A stretch of DNA of 63,034 nucleotides from NCBI GenBank assembly GCA_031181345.1, contig JAPSLC010000027.1:1-63034 (forward strand), read 5' to 3'. The position numbers were made by a program, and so were the translations under genes. The stretch comes from Cupriavidus sp. GTDB taxonomy: Bacteria > Pseudomonadota > Gammaproteobacteria > Burkholderiales > Burkholderiaceae. This document shows, in pieces, positions 15,596 through 24,952 of this stretch. A model generated the notes under the pieces. The model did no database searches. It saw only the letters and a program-made list of their open reading frames with translations, and was not told the origin of the DNA. Position 1 is the stretch's first letter; each line of letters begins with the position of its first letter.

Positions 15596-18500
15596 GAACG
15601 CGGCCCCACGGTCAGGCGCGCGTTGGGCGCGGCGCCGAACACCTCGGGCGCGTACATCGCCTCGACGCGGGTCGGCGGCAGCGCGAACTCGCCGGCGTTG
15701 TTCAGCCGCACGGTGTACTCGATGGTCGCCGTGCCCTTGGGCAGGTGGGCGTAGTACTCGCGGTAGGCCTGCGGCGTGCGCTCGCTGAAGGCGGGCCAGG
15801 CGCCGGTGCGCCGCTCGTCGCGCGTGGCGATCTGCGAGTCGCGGCCCAGGCCGCTGCCGAGGATGGTGGCGCCAGCGGGCACCGGATCGCTGACCACCAC
15901 CCAGGTCATGTCGGCCTGCGCGTCGATCTCGAGCTTGACGCGGTAGATGTCGCCGCGCGACCAGCGTCCCGGCGTGGCCTGCTCCACTGCGCTGACGCTG
16001 CGGCGGATGCGGTAGCCCGCCGCGATCGGCTCGGCCAGCGGCACCGCGGCCAGCGCGCGTACCGTCGCCCACGGGCGCCCGGCGCCCTCGTGCTGCAGCT
16101 GCAGCGTGGCCGGGCCGCCGGCGGGATTAGGCTGCGGCGGCCATGGCAGCATCAGGCCGCCCGATGCCACGCCGTCCTTGCCGGCCGCGGCCGAGCGCCA
16201 TTCGAAGCTGCGCGAGGCCTCGCCCAGCGTCAGGCGCGTGGCGCCGCCGACCGGCTCGCGCTCGAAGATCTGCGCGAAGCGGCGCACCGCCAGCACGCCC
16301 CAGGCATTGGCATTGGTGGTGTTCCACGCGCCGGCGCTCTGGCGGCCCAGCAGGCCGCTGGCCAGCCGCGGCGCATCCTCGCGCCACTCGGGCAGTTCGA
16401 GCGCCAGCGTCAGCAGCCGCGCGGCGTTGATGTCGCCACCCGCCATCAGCCACCACCAGTGGTCGTCGCGCTCGCTCGAGAACGCCAGCCGCGTGCCCTG
16501 CAGGTCGAGCCGCGCGCGCAGCAGGCGCTGTGCCTCGGCCAGCCGCGCCTCGCGCTGCGGCACATCGGGCAGGCGCTGCAGCAGCGCGGTCCAGTCCAGC
16601 AGCGCCGAGGTCGGCCACTGCTGCGGCGCGATCTGGATCGGGCCGAGCATGCGGGCCTGCGCCTTGCCGACGCGCGACAGCGCCTCGAGCGCGGCCAGCT
16701 TGCGGATCTCCAGGTCCGCGGTCGGCGCCCAGGCGTGACGCCGCAGCCGCCCTTCGACGAAGGCGGCCAGCGCCTGCTCCATCCGCTCGCGCGCCTGCGC
16801 CGGCAATTGCAGCGGCAGGCCGGCGCGGTGCGCCTCGTCGGCCAGCGCCAGCAGATAGGCGGTCAGCACCTCGCTGCCGCCGTCGCGCACCGCCTCGCCC
16901 TGCATCGGGAAATACGCCACCAGCCCGTCGTCGTCCTGATAGGCCGGCAGTTGCGCCATCAGCGCCTGCCACAGCGCGGCGTCGGCGAGGCCCACGGCCT
17001 TCGACGCGCGCTGCTCCAGGCAGGTATACGGGTAGCGTGCGAACCAGTCGCGCACGCCGGGCAGGCCGCCGGCCAGCGACGATTGCAGGCCGATCTGCAG
17101 GCCGCCGCGCGGCGCGCCAGAGGGTTCGCGCAGCGCGGCCGCAGGGGCGCGGACCGGCACCGACAGCGCCGGGGCCAGCTGGGCCAGCGTGCCCTGCTGC
17201 ACGGTCAGCGGCACGGCCGCGGCCAGCCGCTGCGCGATGCGGATGCGGTCCGATGCGGGACCGCTGTCGTCCCCCTTGCCCTGGCCCTGGGCTTTGCCCT
17301 TCTCCGTCGCCGCGATCTCCCACTGCAGCTCGGTCTCGGTGACCGTGGTCTGCCCGCTCGCCTGCGCGATCAGCGGCGCGACCACATCCCAGCCGATCTC
17401 GCGCGCCTGTCCCGCCGGCAGCGACACGGTCTGCGTGGGCAGCGCCGCCGTACCCGGGTCGGCTGCCGGAGCACCGGACGCAGCGCCGGACGCAGCACCG
17501 GACGCAGCACCGGACGCAGCACCGGACGCAGCGCCGGACGCAGCACCAGAAGCAGCGCCAGAAGCGGCGCCACCGCCGGCAGGCACACTGCGCGCGCTGA
17601 CCTCCACCGTCATCGCCCGCGCGGTGGTATTGCGCAGCGTCAACATCGCGCGGTAGCGATCGCCCTCGCGCACCAGCGGCGGCAAACCCGAGATCAGTTG
17701 CAGATCCTGCGTCGCCGCCACGGTCGCGCTGCCGGTGCCGAAACGGGCGACGCCCAGATCGGCGATCGCGACGATGCGAAAGCGCGTCAGCGAATCGTTC
17801 AGCGGCACCGTCAGCGCGGCCTTGCCGGCCGCGTCGAGCTGCACGCGCGGATTCCACAGCAGCAGCGTGTCGAACAGTTCGCGGGTCGGATTCTTGCCCC
17901 CGCCGCCGCCGGCCGGCACCGCCTTGCGGCCATAGTGGCGCCGCCCGACGATCTCCATCTGCGCGGTCGCGGTCTCGACCCCGTAGCTGCGCCGCTGCAG
18001 CATCGCCTCGAGCAGGTTCCAGCTGGTATTGGGCATCAGCTCGAGCAGCGCCTCGTCGACCGCGGCCAGCGCGACCTCGCCGTTGGCGGCCGGCTTGCCG
18101 TCGGGCAGCGTGACCTGCACGGTCACCCTGGCCTGGCCGCGTACCGGGTAGCTGGTGCGATCGGTGGCCACCTTGACGTCGAGCCGGTGCGCCTCGTTGC
18201 CGACCCGGATCTCGGCCAGCCCAAGCCGGAACGCCGGCTTGGACAGATCGACCAGCGGCGTCGGCGCGACGTATTCGCGCCCCTCGCTGCGGAAGGCGCG
18301 CCACCACTCGCGCGGCTCGCGCCAGCCCCAGGTGAAGAACGAATACCAGGGCACCTCGTGCAGGCGACCGCGCAGCGCCAGCACCGACACGTAGACGTTC
18401 GGTCCCCATTCCGGCTTGACCTTGACGCTGACGGTCGGGTCCTTGCCGGCCAGCGTCACCACGCTGGTCTCGAGGATGCCCTCGCGCTCGACCGCCACCA

Positions 18501-21500
18501 GCGCGGTGGCCTGGCGGAACGGCATCCGAACCTGGAACCGCGCGGTATCGCCCGGGGCGTAAGACGGCCGCTCGGGCAGCAGGTCGATGCGGTCGTGGTT
18601 GTCGCCGCCGAACCACAGCTCGCCCTGGCCGGTGACCCAGACGCTGGTGGCCGCTTCGGACACGCGGCCCGCATCGTCGCGGGCACGCGCGATCAGTTCC
18701 ACCTCGCCAGCCTGTTCCAGCGTCACCGCGCACTGCATGCGGCCGCGCGCATCGGTCTTCGCCTCGCAGACCTTGCCCAGCTCGCGCACCTCGGTGCGGT
18801 TGTCGTAGCGATAGAAGCCGCCGACCACGCGCTTGCGCGCCGAGGTCGTGATGCGGGCGCGCGCATGCACCTCCATCGGCACGCCGGCGCGCGGCTTGCC
18901 GTCGATATCGAGCGCGATGCCCTGCACCGTCGCCTGGCGCTTGACCGCGACCCAGTCGTCGGCGCGAATGCCGGCGACCACCGCGGCGGGCCACAGCGGC
19001 AGCGTCTGCCGCAGCGTCTGGATCTCGCCATTGGGATCGGCGAAGGCGGCCTCGACCAGCAGATCGCGCGGCGCGGTCACCGGCGGCAGCGTGTCGAGCG
19101 TCAGGCGGCCGCCGCCGTTGGCGTCCAGCGTCAGCGCGCGCTTGTCGGCGATCAGCGTCTGCCCGTCCTGCGCCGGGGACCGGCCCGGGTCCGGGTCTGG
19201 GTCCGCTGCCTCGACCTCGTCCGACTCGTCGCGCTGCTCGTCCGTCGCGCGCGGCGCGTCGAAGCGGTAGCCGGCGGCATCGGCAAAGCGCGGCAGGCGC
19301 TCGCGCAGCAGCGCCGACACCCGCACCGGCAAACCCGCCGCCGCGCCCCCGGACACGTAATGGACCTCGACGTCGAGCGGCAGCGTCTTCGGCGCGACCA
19401 GCGCCTGGGCGCCGCCCGCGGCCGCGGCGCGCACCGTGCCGGTCAGCACCGGCAGGCGGAAGGCCTCGACGCGGAAGGCGCCGCTGTCGTAGCTGCGCTG
19501 GCGGGCATCGGCCAGCTCGACCGTATAGCGGCCCAGCTTGGCCGCCGGCGGCAACGCGAAGCGGCTCTCGGCGCTGCGCCCGCCCGAGGCGGTGGTGCGC
19601 CATTGCAGCGGCTGTTCGTAGGTCTGGCCGCTGCCCTCGTGGCGGATCACCAGCTTGTCGGGCCACTGTCCCGCCTCGTCGGCGCCGCCCGGCGGCAGCG
19701 CGAAGCCGTTCGCGGTCTCGACGCGCAGAAAGTGCTTCATCGAGACGGTCTCGCCCGACGACAGCAGCGTGCGGTCGAACACGGTATGCGCGCGCACCGT
19801 CGGCGTGGGGCTGGTATCGGTCGGCACATGGAAGCGCCAGCTTTCGATGCCGCGGTTCCAGTCGGACATCACGAAGGCCATGTCGGCCTGGCCGCGCGCC
19901 TGCGGATGCGCGGCGACGATGCGCGCCGAGACGAAGTAGCCCGACAGCCCGGTGTCCTCGCAATAGCGGCTGGAGCCGCTGGCGCCATCGCCATCGCCCA
20001 GGCGGCCGAAGCGCGCCACGCCGGCATCGTCGGTGCGCGCGCTGGCGATCAGCCGGCCGCTGCAGTCGCGCACCGCGACGTTGGCCTCGCGCACCGGCTT
20101 GCCGCCGTCGAGCGTGGTGACCCAGGCCATCGCGTTGTCGCGCCCCGCCTTGAAGTGCACGCCGAGATTGGTGACCAGCGCCGCGGTGCGCACATACATT
20201 GGCGCCGGCTTGCCGAGCAGCGCCGCGCCCAGGTTCGGCGAGGCGATCTCGACCACGTGAAAGCCAGCTTCGGGCAGCGGAATGCCGACCACCTCGAACG
20301 GCCGGCTGGCGCCCTCGCCCGTGGAGGCCGGCACCGCGAGCTGGCGCACGCCCGGCACCCCGGCCAGCAGCGACACGGCGCGCGTCTGGACCTGCGGCGC
20401 GTTGCGCGGGATGCGGGCGGCCGACGGCGGCTTGCCGGCCAGGATCGCGTCGAGCTCGGCGCGAGTCCAGCTGGTCTCGTGCATGCGCCGCACCAGCGCC
20501 AGCCAGCGCAACACCGCGGCATCGTCGTCGACCCGTACCCGGCTGACCGTGCCGGCCTCGGCGCGCACGCCGAGCACTTTTAGTTCACGCTCGACATGGC
20601 GCAGCGTGACCGGCAAGAGCGGTGGGTAATCGGCCGGCTTGTCGGTCCGGCTCCTGGGCACCTCGCCGAAGCGCTCGATCACGCCGAACGGCGCCGCGGC
20701 GAACTTGGCCAGCGGCGGCATCGGCGCGGTCGCCACCCGCAGCGGAAACAGATCGGCGTTGGCGAGCGGGCGGCCGCTGTCGTCCTTCAGGCCGGACGGC
20801 AGCTCGAGCGTCAGGCTGGCGTTCTCGGCGAACGGCGGCTCGAAGCGCAGCGAGGTGACCGTGGCATCGGCCGCGAGGTTTGCCTCCAGCTTCGGCGCCA
20901 CCGCGCCCGACGGCGTGCGCAGCACCACGGATTCGGCCGCGCGGCGCGCGATCGGCGCCGAGAATTCGAGCGTGATCGGCCGCAGCGGCGTGCAGGGCGC
21001 CTGCGCGTTCTCGCGCTCGCAACTGAAGCTGGCGGTAAACGGTTCGCGCACCCGATATTCGAAGCGGCGCCCTTCCTTGCTGGCCAGACCTGAAGGCGTG
21101 GCGATGCCCGGCGTCAGCAGCAGCTCCATCTTGGCGCCGGCCGGCAGCCGCTGCTGGCAGGCCAGCAGATGCACGCTATCGGCGCCGCGCGGCTTCCAGC
21201 CCAGCGCCTTGAGCACCGCCTCGCGGTCCGCACCGGTGATCAGCCGCACCGGGATCATTTCGCCCACGCCTTGCGCCTGGCACCAGGCATGCTGGCGCAC
21301 AGAGTCGGGCGTGGCCGGGCCGTTGAAGCGCAGCGCGAAGACCTGGTCCTCCTCGATCTGGCCGCCGGAGGGGCGGCTCGATACCACGATCGGGCCGCCG
21401 GTCTCGAAGCGATAGTCGGATTTGCCGCGATAGTCCTGGCCGGCCTGGCTCTTCAGGCCCGCGCGCATCCGGATCGTGCAGGAGACGCCGGGTGGCAGGT

Positions 21501-21873
21501 CGCGGACGAAGTCGAACACCCAGTTGCGGTCGTCGACCCAGCGGCCCTCGCCGGCCAGATCCGCCGCGGCGGCGCCGGTACATTGCACGGCGGCCGGCGG
21601 GCTCGCGCGCAGATCGCCCAGCGGCACCATCGACTGGTCAAAGCGCAGCGTGACCTGGCGGACCTTGGAGACCTGGCCTTCCGGCGAAACGCGCGTCAGC
21701 TGCGTCGCCAGCGCGGCGTGGGTGCCGAGCCCCAGCGCGCAGGCCGCAAGCGCATGGGCGAACTGGCGCCGGCGATCCGGCTTGCGGGCCTTGGCTCTGG
21801 CCACATCCGCCGCGACATCCTCCGCAACATCCATTCCGCCTACCCCGCCAAAGCCCGTGGCCCGGTCTCGCAT
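15592..21873 (-). CDS. Large bacterial alpha-2-macroglobulin family protein
   Basis: A 2,093-residue periplasmic protease-trap protein, longer than the roughly 1,650-residue E. coli lipoprotein form. A basic n-region and short hydrophobic core end in Ala-Leu-Ala, suggesting signal peptidase I; a Leu-Ala-Ala-Cys box occurs, but the hydrophobic stretch before it is too short for a convincing lipobox. Macroglobulin (MG) beta domains fill the first 1,200 residues, MG2-like PSYAPGDTARFQV and bait region follow, and the thioester motif Cys-Leu-Glu-Gln is intact near residue 1618 (YTCLEQRASK), followed by the alpha/alpha TED domain. Eight GAAS tetrapeptides lie near residues 1435-1466. The start is uncertain (21873 or 21834). 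It heads the macroglobulin-yhhN-pbpC operon. Confidence 0.9.
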   Translation of the reverse strand: MRDRATGFGGVGGMDVAEDVAADVARAKARKPDRRRQFAHALAACALGLGTHAALATQLTRVSPEGQVSKVRQVTLRFDQSMVPLGDLRASPPAAVQCTGAAAADLAGEGRWVDDRNWVFDFVRDLPPGVSCTIRMRAGLKSQAGQDYRGKSDYRFETGGPIVVSSRPSGGQIEEDQVFALRFNGPATPDSVRQHAWCQAQGVGEMIPVRLITGADREAVLKALGWKPRGADSVHLLACQQRLPAGAKMELLLTPGIATPSGLASKEGRRFEYRVREPFTASFSCERENAQAPCTPLRPITLEFSAPIARRAAESVVLRTPSGAVAPKLEANLAADATVTSLRFEPPFAENASLTLELPSGLKDDSGRPLANADLFPLRVATAPMPPLAKFAAAPFGVIERFGEVPRSRTDKPADYPPLLPVTLRHVERELKVLGVRAEAGTVSRVRVDDDAAVLRWLALVRRMHETSWTRAELDAILAGKPPSAARIPRNAPQVQTRAVSLLAGVPGVRQLAVPASTGEGASRPFEVVGIPLPEAGFHVVEIASPNLGAALLGKPAPMYVRTAALVTNLGVHFKAGRDNAMAWVTTLDGGKPVREANVAVRDCSGRLIASARTDDAGVARFGRLGDGDGASGSSRYCEDTGLSGYFVSARIVAAHPQARGQADMAFVMSDWNRGIESWRFHVPTDTSPTPTVRAHTVFDRTLLSSGETVSMKHFLRVETANGFALPPGGADEAGQWPDKLVIRHEGSGQTYEQPLQWRTTASGGRSAESRFALPPAAKLGRYTVELADARQRSYDSGAFRVEAFRLPVLTGTVRAAAAGGAQALVAPKTLPLDVEVHYVSGGAAAGLPVRVSALLRERLPRFADAAGYRFDAPRATDEQRDESDEVEAADPDPDPGRSPAQDGQTLIADKRALTLDANGGGRLTLDTLPPVTAPRDLLVEAAFADPNGEIQTLRQTLPLWPAAVVAGIRADDWVAVKRQATVQGIALDIDGKPRAGVPMEVHARARITTSARKRVVGGFYRYDNRTEVRELGKVCEAKTDARGRMQCAVTLEQAGEVELIARARDDAGRVSEAATSVWVTGQGELWFGGDNHDRIDLLPERPSYAPGDTARFQVRMPFRQATALVAVEREGILETSVVTLAGKDPTVSVKVKPEWGPNVYVSVLALRGRLHEVPWYSFFTWGWREPREWWRAFRSEGREYVAPTPLVDLSKPAFRLGLAEIRVGNEAHRLDVKVATDRTSYPVRGQARVTVQVTLPDGKPAANGEVALAAVDEALLELMPNTSWNLLEAMLQRRSYGVETATAQMEIVGRRHYGRKAVPAGGGGGKNPTRELFDTLLLWNPRVQLDAAGKAALTVPLNDSLTRFRIVAIADLGVARFGTGSATVAATQDLQLISGLPPLVREGDRYRAMLTLRNTTARAMTVEVSARSVPAGGGAASGAASGAASGAASGAASGAASGAASGAASGAPAADPGTAALPTQTVSLPAGQAREIGWDVVAPLIAQASGQTTVTETELQWEIAATEKGKAQGQGKGDDSGPASDRIRIAQRLAAAVPLTVQQGTLAQLAPALSVPVRAPAAALREPSGAPRGGLQIGLQSSLAGGLPGVRDWFARYPYTCLEQRASKAVGLADAALWQALMAQLPAYQDDDGLVAYFPMQGEAVRDGGSEVLTAYLLALADEAHRAGLPLQLPAQARERMEQALAAFVEGRLRRHAWAPTADLEIRKLAALEALSRVGKAQARMLGPIQIAPQQWPTSALLDWTALLQRLPDVPQREARLAEAQRLLRARLDLQGTRLAFSSERDDHWWWLMAGGDINAARLLTLALELPEWREDAPRLASGLLGRQSAGAWNTTNANAWGVLAVRRFAQIFEREPVGGATRLTLGEASRSFEWRSAAAGKDGVASGGLMLPWPPQPNPAGGPATLQLQHEGAGRPWATVRALAAVPLAEPIAAGYRIRRSVSAVEQATPGRWSRGDIYRVKLEIDAQADMTWVVVSDPVPAGATILGSGLGRDSQIATRDERRTGAWPAFSERTPQAYREYYAHLPKGTATIEYTVRLNNAGEFALPPTRVEAMYAPEVFGAAPNARLTVGPRS
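17474..17569 (-). repeat. Eight 12-bp units inside the macroglobulin gene
   Basis: Eight consecutive 12-bp units (ccggacgcagcR and variants, starting at 17474, 17486 and so on) encode Gly-Ala-Ala-Ser repeats, read on the minus strand. The last two units have diverged (ccagaagcRgcg). It is a low-complexity linker just before the thioester domain. Confidence 0.95.
21803..21838 (-). repeat. Three 12-bp units at macroglobulin N-terminus
   Basis: Units at 21803, 21815 and 21827 share acatccNYcgcR-like sequence and encode Asp-Val-Ala-(Glu/Ala) repeats (MDVAEDVAADVA). They create alternative starts and precede the signal peptide. Confidence 0.75.
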
Positions 21874-21982
21874 CTCGTCCCTCTCCGCATGGTCGGCCCC
21901 CCTTGGTGCATCAGCGGGCACCTGGCGAGAGTGACATGCGAGGCGTCTGTGCGCAAGCCAACCGGGGGTCAGCGCCGCAGCA

Positions 21983-22456
21983 TCAGCGCAGATGGGACAG
22001 CGGCAAGGCCCCTTCGCGCTTGAGCGCGGTCAGCACGATGTTGGAGCGCACGCTCTCGACCCCCGGCACCCGCATCAGCTTGCGCATGGTGAAGTCGGCA
22101 AGCGCCGGCAGGTCGGTGACCACGATGCGCAGCAGATAGTCCGCCTCGCCGGCGACCGAGTAGCACTCCTGCACTTCTTCGAGCAGCAGGATCTCCTCCT
22201 TGAAGCGTTCGATCGCGGTGTCGCCGTGGTGGGCCAGCTTGACGCTGGTGAAGACCAGCACGCCCAGGCCCAGCGCGGGCGGCGACAGCACCACCCGATA
22301 GCCGGCGATCACCCCCTCGGCCTCCAGCCGGGCGATGCGCCGGCCGACCTGGCTGGGCGACAGATGGACCTGTTCGGCCAGTTGCTGGTGCGTACTGCGG
22401 CCGTCGGCCTGCAGCGCGGCCAGCAGGGCCAGATCGAAGTGGTCGAGGCTGAGCAT
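21983..22456 (-). CDS. Lrp/AsnC family transcriptional regulator
   Basis: A 157-residue regulator with an N-terminal winged helix (LDHFDLALLAALQADGRSTHQQLAEQV, recognition helix SPSQVGRRIARLEAEG) and a C-terminal RAM ligand domain (VQECYSVAGEADYLLRIVV). Lrp proteins form octamers that bind amino acids. It is transcribed away from phhA, so control of phenylalanine hydroxylation, with phenylalanine or tyrosine as effector, is the natural inference. The ATG at 22456 is preceded by AGGA eight bases upstream; the ATG at 22471 has no such site. Confidence 0.9.
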   Translation of the reverse strand: MLSLDHFDLALLAALQADGRSTHQQLAEQVHLSPSQVGRRIARLEAEGVIAGYRVVLSPPALGLGVLVFTSVKLAHHGDTAIERFKEEILLLEEVQECYSVAGEADYLLRIVVTDLPALADFTMRKLMRVPGVESVRSNIVLTALKREGALPLSHLR

Positions 22457-22485
22457 ACAAAGATCCTGCATCGGTTTTGCGTTTT

Positions 22486-22576
22486 ATGCAGATTACCCGC
22501 ATCGGAACGGCAATCCAAGCCGTTTTTGCGGGCTCTATGCAGCGTCATCTCGGTAGACTTTGCAGAAATCCCGCAT
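22486..22576. promoter_or_regulatory. Lrp-type repeated sites in the lrp-phhA intergenic region
   Basis: Two related 17-mers, ATGCAGATTACCCGCAT (22486-22502) and TTGCAGAAATCCCGCAT (22560-22576), agree at 13 of 17 bases and begin 74 bp apart, close to seven DNA turns. Each is an imperfect inverted TGC/GCA repeat. A partial copy (ATGCAGCGTCAT) starts at 22537. This pattern suits wrapping around an Lrp octamer. Confidence 0.5.
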
Positions 22577-22652
22577 ACGCAACCGAGCGCGTGCGGCAAT
22601 ACCGCAAACGATACCGGGCACGCCCCGCACCGATTCGCCGGAGACAAGCCAG

Positions 22653-23600
22653 ATGGAAGCGATCCTCGACCAGACCCCAGACCAGACTGCCGCGGCCAGC
22701 CCCGCCTTCACCGGCACGATGACCGACAAGCTCAAGGAACAGTTCGAAGCCGGCCTGCTGTCCGACCCGGACCTGAACCCCGACTTCACCATTGCGCAAC
22801 CACTGCACCGTTACACCGACGCCGACCACGCCGTCTGGGCCCAGCTGTATGCGCGCCAGGCCTCGATGCTGCGCGGCCGGGTCTGCGACGAATTCCTGCG
22901 CGGCCTGGACACGCTGGGCATGGACGCCGACCGCGTACCCGACTTCGCGCGGCTGAACGACAAGCTGATGGCCGCGACCGGCTGGCAGGTGGTGGCGGTG
23001 CCCGGCCTGGTGCCCGACGAGGTGTTCTTCGAGCATCTGGCCAACCGGCGCTTTCCGGCCAGCTGGTGGATGCGCAAGCCGGAGCAGCTGGACTACCTGC
23101 AGGAGCCGGACTGCTTCCACGATGTGTTCGGCCATGTGCCGCTGCTGATCAACCCCGTCTTCGCCGACTACATGCAGGCCTACGGCCAGGGCGGCCTGAA
23201 GGCGGCCGGCATGGGCGCGCTCGACATGCTGGCGCGGCTGTACTGGTACACCGTGGAATTCGGCCTGATCCGCACGCCCGACGGCCTGCGCATCTACGGC
23301 GCCGGCATCGTCTCGAGCCAGGGCGAGTCGATCTACAGCCTGGATTCGGCCAGCCCGAACCGGATCGGCTTCGACGTCCGCCGCATCATGCGCACCCGCT
23401 ACCGGATCGACACCTTCCAGAAGACCTATTTCGTGATCGACAGCTTCGAGCAGCTGTTCGACGCGACCCGCCCGGACTTCACGCCGCTGTATGCCGAGCT
23501 GCGCCAGCAGCCGACGCTGGGCGCCGGCGACGTCGCCGACGGCGACCTGGTGCTGCAGGTGGGCAATCGCGAGGGCTGGAGCGACAGCGACGACATCTGA
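22653..23600 (+). CDS. phhA: Phenylalanine 4-monooxygenase
   Basis: A 315-residue cytoplasmic non-haem iron enzyme that hydroxylates L-phenylalanine to L-tyrosine with tetrahydropterin and oxygen. The iron ligands His156 and His161 are in CFHDVFGHVP, with the third, Glu, in YTVEFGL; RFPASWWMR is the pterin-site region. The bacterial catalytic domain is complete and there is no regulatory ACT domain, as usual in bacteria. The N-terminus has a 12-bp duplication (DQTPDQTA). The start at 22653 follows GGAG by about a dozen bases. The gene is followed by phhB, which regenerates the cofactor. Confidence 0.96.
   Translation: MEAILDQTPDQTAAASPAFTGTMTDKLKEQFEAGLLSDPDLNPDFTIAQPLHRYTDADHAVWAQLYARQASMLRGRVCDEFLRGLDTLGMDADRVPDFARLNDKLMAATGWQVVAVPGLVPDEVFFEHLANRRFPASWWMRKPEQLDYLQEPDCFHDVFGHVPLLINPVFADYMQAYGQGGLKAAGMGALDMLARLYWYTVEFGLIRTPDGLRIYGAGIVSSQGESIYSLDSASPNRIGFDVRRIMRTRYRIDTFQKTYFVIDSFEQLFDATRPDFTPLYAELRQQPTLGAGDVADGDLVLQVGNREGWSDSDDI
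22668..22691 (+). repeat. 12-bp duplication in phhA N-terminus
   Basis: gaccagacccca (22668-22679) is followed directly by gaccagactgcc (22680-22691), giving Asp-Gln-Thr twice in the disordered N-terminus. Confidence 0.7.
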
Positions 23601-23709
23601 CGCCGCTGCCTTCTGCGCTTTATGAAACAATGCCGGCATGTCCGACCGCGATGGTCGGGCAGGCCGGCTCTGCCTTGTTCCGATTCCCTACTTTACGGGC
23701 CTTGCCATC

Positions 23710-24027
23710 ATGACCTCACCCGCTCTTTCCCCCTTGTCCGAACAGGAACGCGCGCCGCTGCTGGCGTCGCTGCCCGGCTGGACCCTGGTCGCCGATCGCG
23801 ACGCGATCCACAAGCGCTTCACCTTCGCCGACTTCAACGCCGCCTTCGCCTTCATGACGCGCGTGGCGATGCAGGCCGAGAAGGCCGACCACCATCCCGA
23901 ATGGTTCAACGTCTACAACCGCGTCGACATCACGCTGTCGACCCATGACGCCAACGGCCTGACCCAGCGCGACATCGACCTGGCCCGCTTCATCGAGCAG
24001 GCCGCGGCGACGCTGGCCAAGCGCTGA
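23710..24027 (+). CDS. phhB: Pterin-4a-carbinolamine dehydratase
   Basis: A 105-residue enzyme that dehydrates 4a-hydroxy-tetrahydropterin, the by-product of PhhA, so the cofactor can be reduced again. The family signature is complete: [21 protein letters not shown] and [11 protein letters not shown] use the ATG at 23710, which gives normal family length, although no Shine-Dalgarno is visible; upstream in-frame codons look unrelated. It is 109 bp after phhA on the same strand, forming the standard phhAB pair. Confidence 0.93.
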   Translation: MTSPALSPLSEQERAPLLASLPGWTLVADRDAIHKRFTFADFNAAFAFMTRVAMQAEKADHHPEWFNVYNRVDITLSTHDANGLTQRDIDLARFIEQAAATLAKR

Positions 24028-24064
24028 GCGAGCGGCGCGCGGCCACGCGCGCTGCCATGCCGTC

Positions 24065-24084
24065 GGGGGCCGGCCGCGGCCCCC
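24065..24084 (+). terminator. GC hairpin after phhB
   Basis: An 8-bp perfect stem (gggggccg / cggccccc) with a gccg loop, 37 bp past the phhB stop. There is no U-run, so it is a terminator candidate only. Confidence 0.45.
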
Positions 24085-24234
24085 TGACCGCAAGCCAATC
24101 GAAAGGAAGGCCCGCGCCATGCGGGGTACAATCGGCGGCCATGGCGGGCGCCCCGGCACCCGAAGCGCGACGTCAAGCGCGCTCCACCGGCGCTCCCCGC
24201 TGCATTCCTGCCGACCCAGCCGAACCTTTCGCCC

Positions 24235-24939
24235 ATGCGCATCCTGTTGATCGAAGACGACCGCCAGATCGCCAGCGGCGTCGAAGCCGGCCTGTTCCAG
24301 GCGGGCCACCAGGTGCGCGTCGTCCATGACGGCGTCTATGCCACCGAGCATCTGCTCAAGGAGCAGCACGACCTGGTGATCCTCGACCTGGGCCTGCCCG
24401 GCATCGACGGCATGACGCTGCTGTCGCGCTACCGCGCGCGCAACCGCACCACCCCCGTGCTGATCCTGACCGCGCGCGACGAGCTCGAGGACAAGTTGTC
24501 CGGCCTGAACGCCGGCGCCGACGACTACCTGGTCAAACCCTTCGACTTTCCCGAACTGGAGGCACGCGTGCGCGTGCTGCTGCGCCGCAGCCAGCATGGC
24601 GAGGCGGCGCCCGACCGCGACGTGCGGCTGGGCCGGCTGCGCCTGTCGGGCAGCGACCGGCGCATGTTCCTCGACGGCAAGCCGCTCGAACTGTCGCCGC
24701 GCGAATTCGCGGTGCTCGAGCTGCTGCTGCAGCGGCAGGGGCGCGTGGTCAGCAAGGCCCAGCTGCAGGATCATCTGGCCACCTTTGCCCATCCGGCCGG
24801 CGATGGCGGCGACACCGTCGGCGATACCGCGATCGAGGTCTACGTCCATCGCGTGCGCAAGAAGCTCGAGGACAGCGACGTCGAGATCGTGACGGTGCGC
24901 GGCTTCGGCTACCTGCTGCAAAGCCGCGGCCACGGCTAG
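24235..24939 (+). CDS. OmpR-family response regulator (TctD/QseB-like)
   Basis: A 234-residue DNA-binding response regulator. The receiver domain has the acidic pocket EDD at 7-9, phosphoacceptor Asp51 (VILDLGLPG), Thr in LILTARD and Lys in DDYLVKPFD. The C-terminal winged helix (SPREFAVLELLLQRQGRVVSKAQL ... VYVHRVRKKLE) is complete. The sensor kinase gene starts 13 bp downstream. No tripartite tricarboxylate transporter or other obvious target is adjacent, so the stimulus is unknown. Confidence 0.92.
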   Translation: MRILLIEDDRQIASGVEAGLFQAGHQVRVVHDGVYATEHLLKEQHDLVILDLGLPGIDGMTLLSRYRARNRTTPVLILTARDELEDKLSGLNAGADDYLVKPFDFPELEARVRVLLRRSQHGEAAPDRDVRLGRLRLSGSDRRMFLDGKPLELSPREFAVLELLLQRQGRVVSKAQLQDHLATFAHPAGDGGDTVGDTAIEVYVHRVRKKLEDSDVEIVTVRGFGYLLQSRGHG

Positions 24940-24952
24940 CGCGAGGCCCGGC

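Noticed and set aside
17474..17569. CRISPR-like array
   Set aside because: Units are directly adjacent, 12 bp long and in frame; there are no spacers and no cas genes.
14833..20583. A 1,916-codon open frame on the plus strand
   Set aside because: It is antisense to the macroglobulin and pbpC genes; its Arg/His/Gln-rich translation has no protein character, as expected of a shadow frame in GC-rich DNA.
15592..21873. Macroglobulin as a lipoprotein
   Set aside because: A Leu-Ala-Ala-Cys box is present, but the hydrophobic stretch before it is too short; an Ala-Leu-Ala cleavage site fits better.
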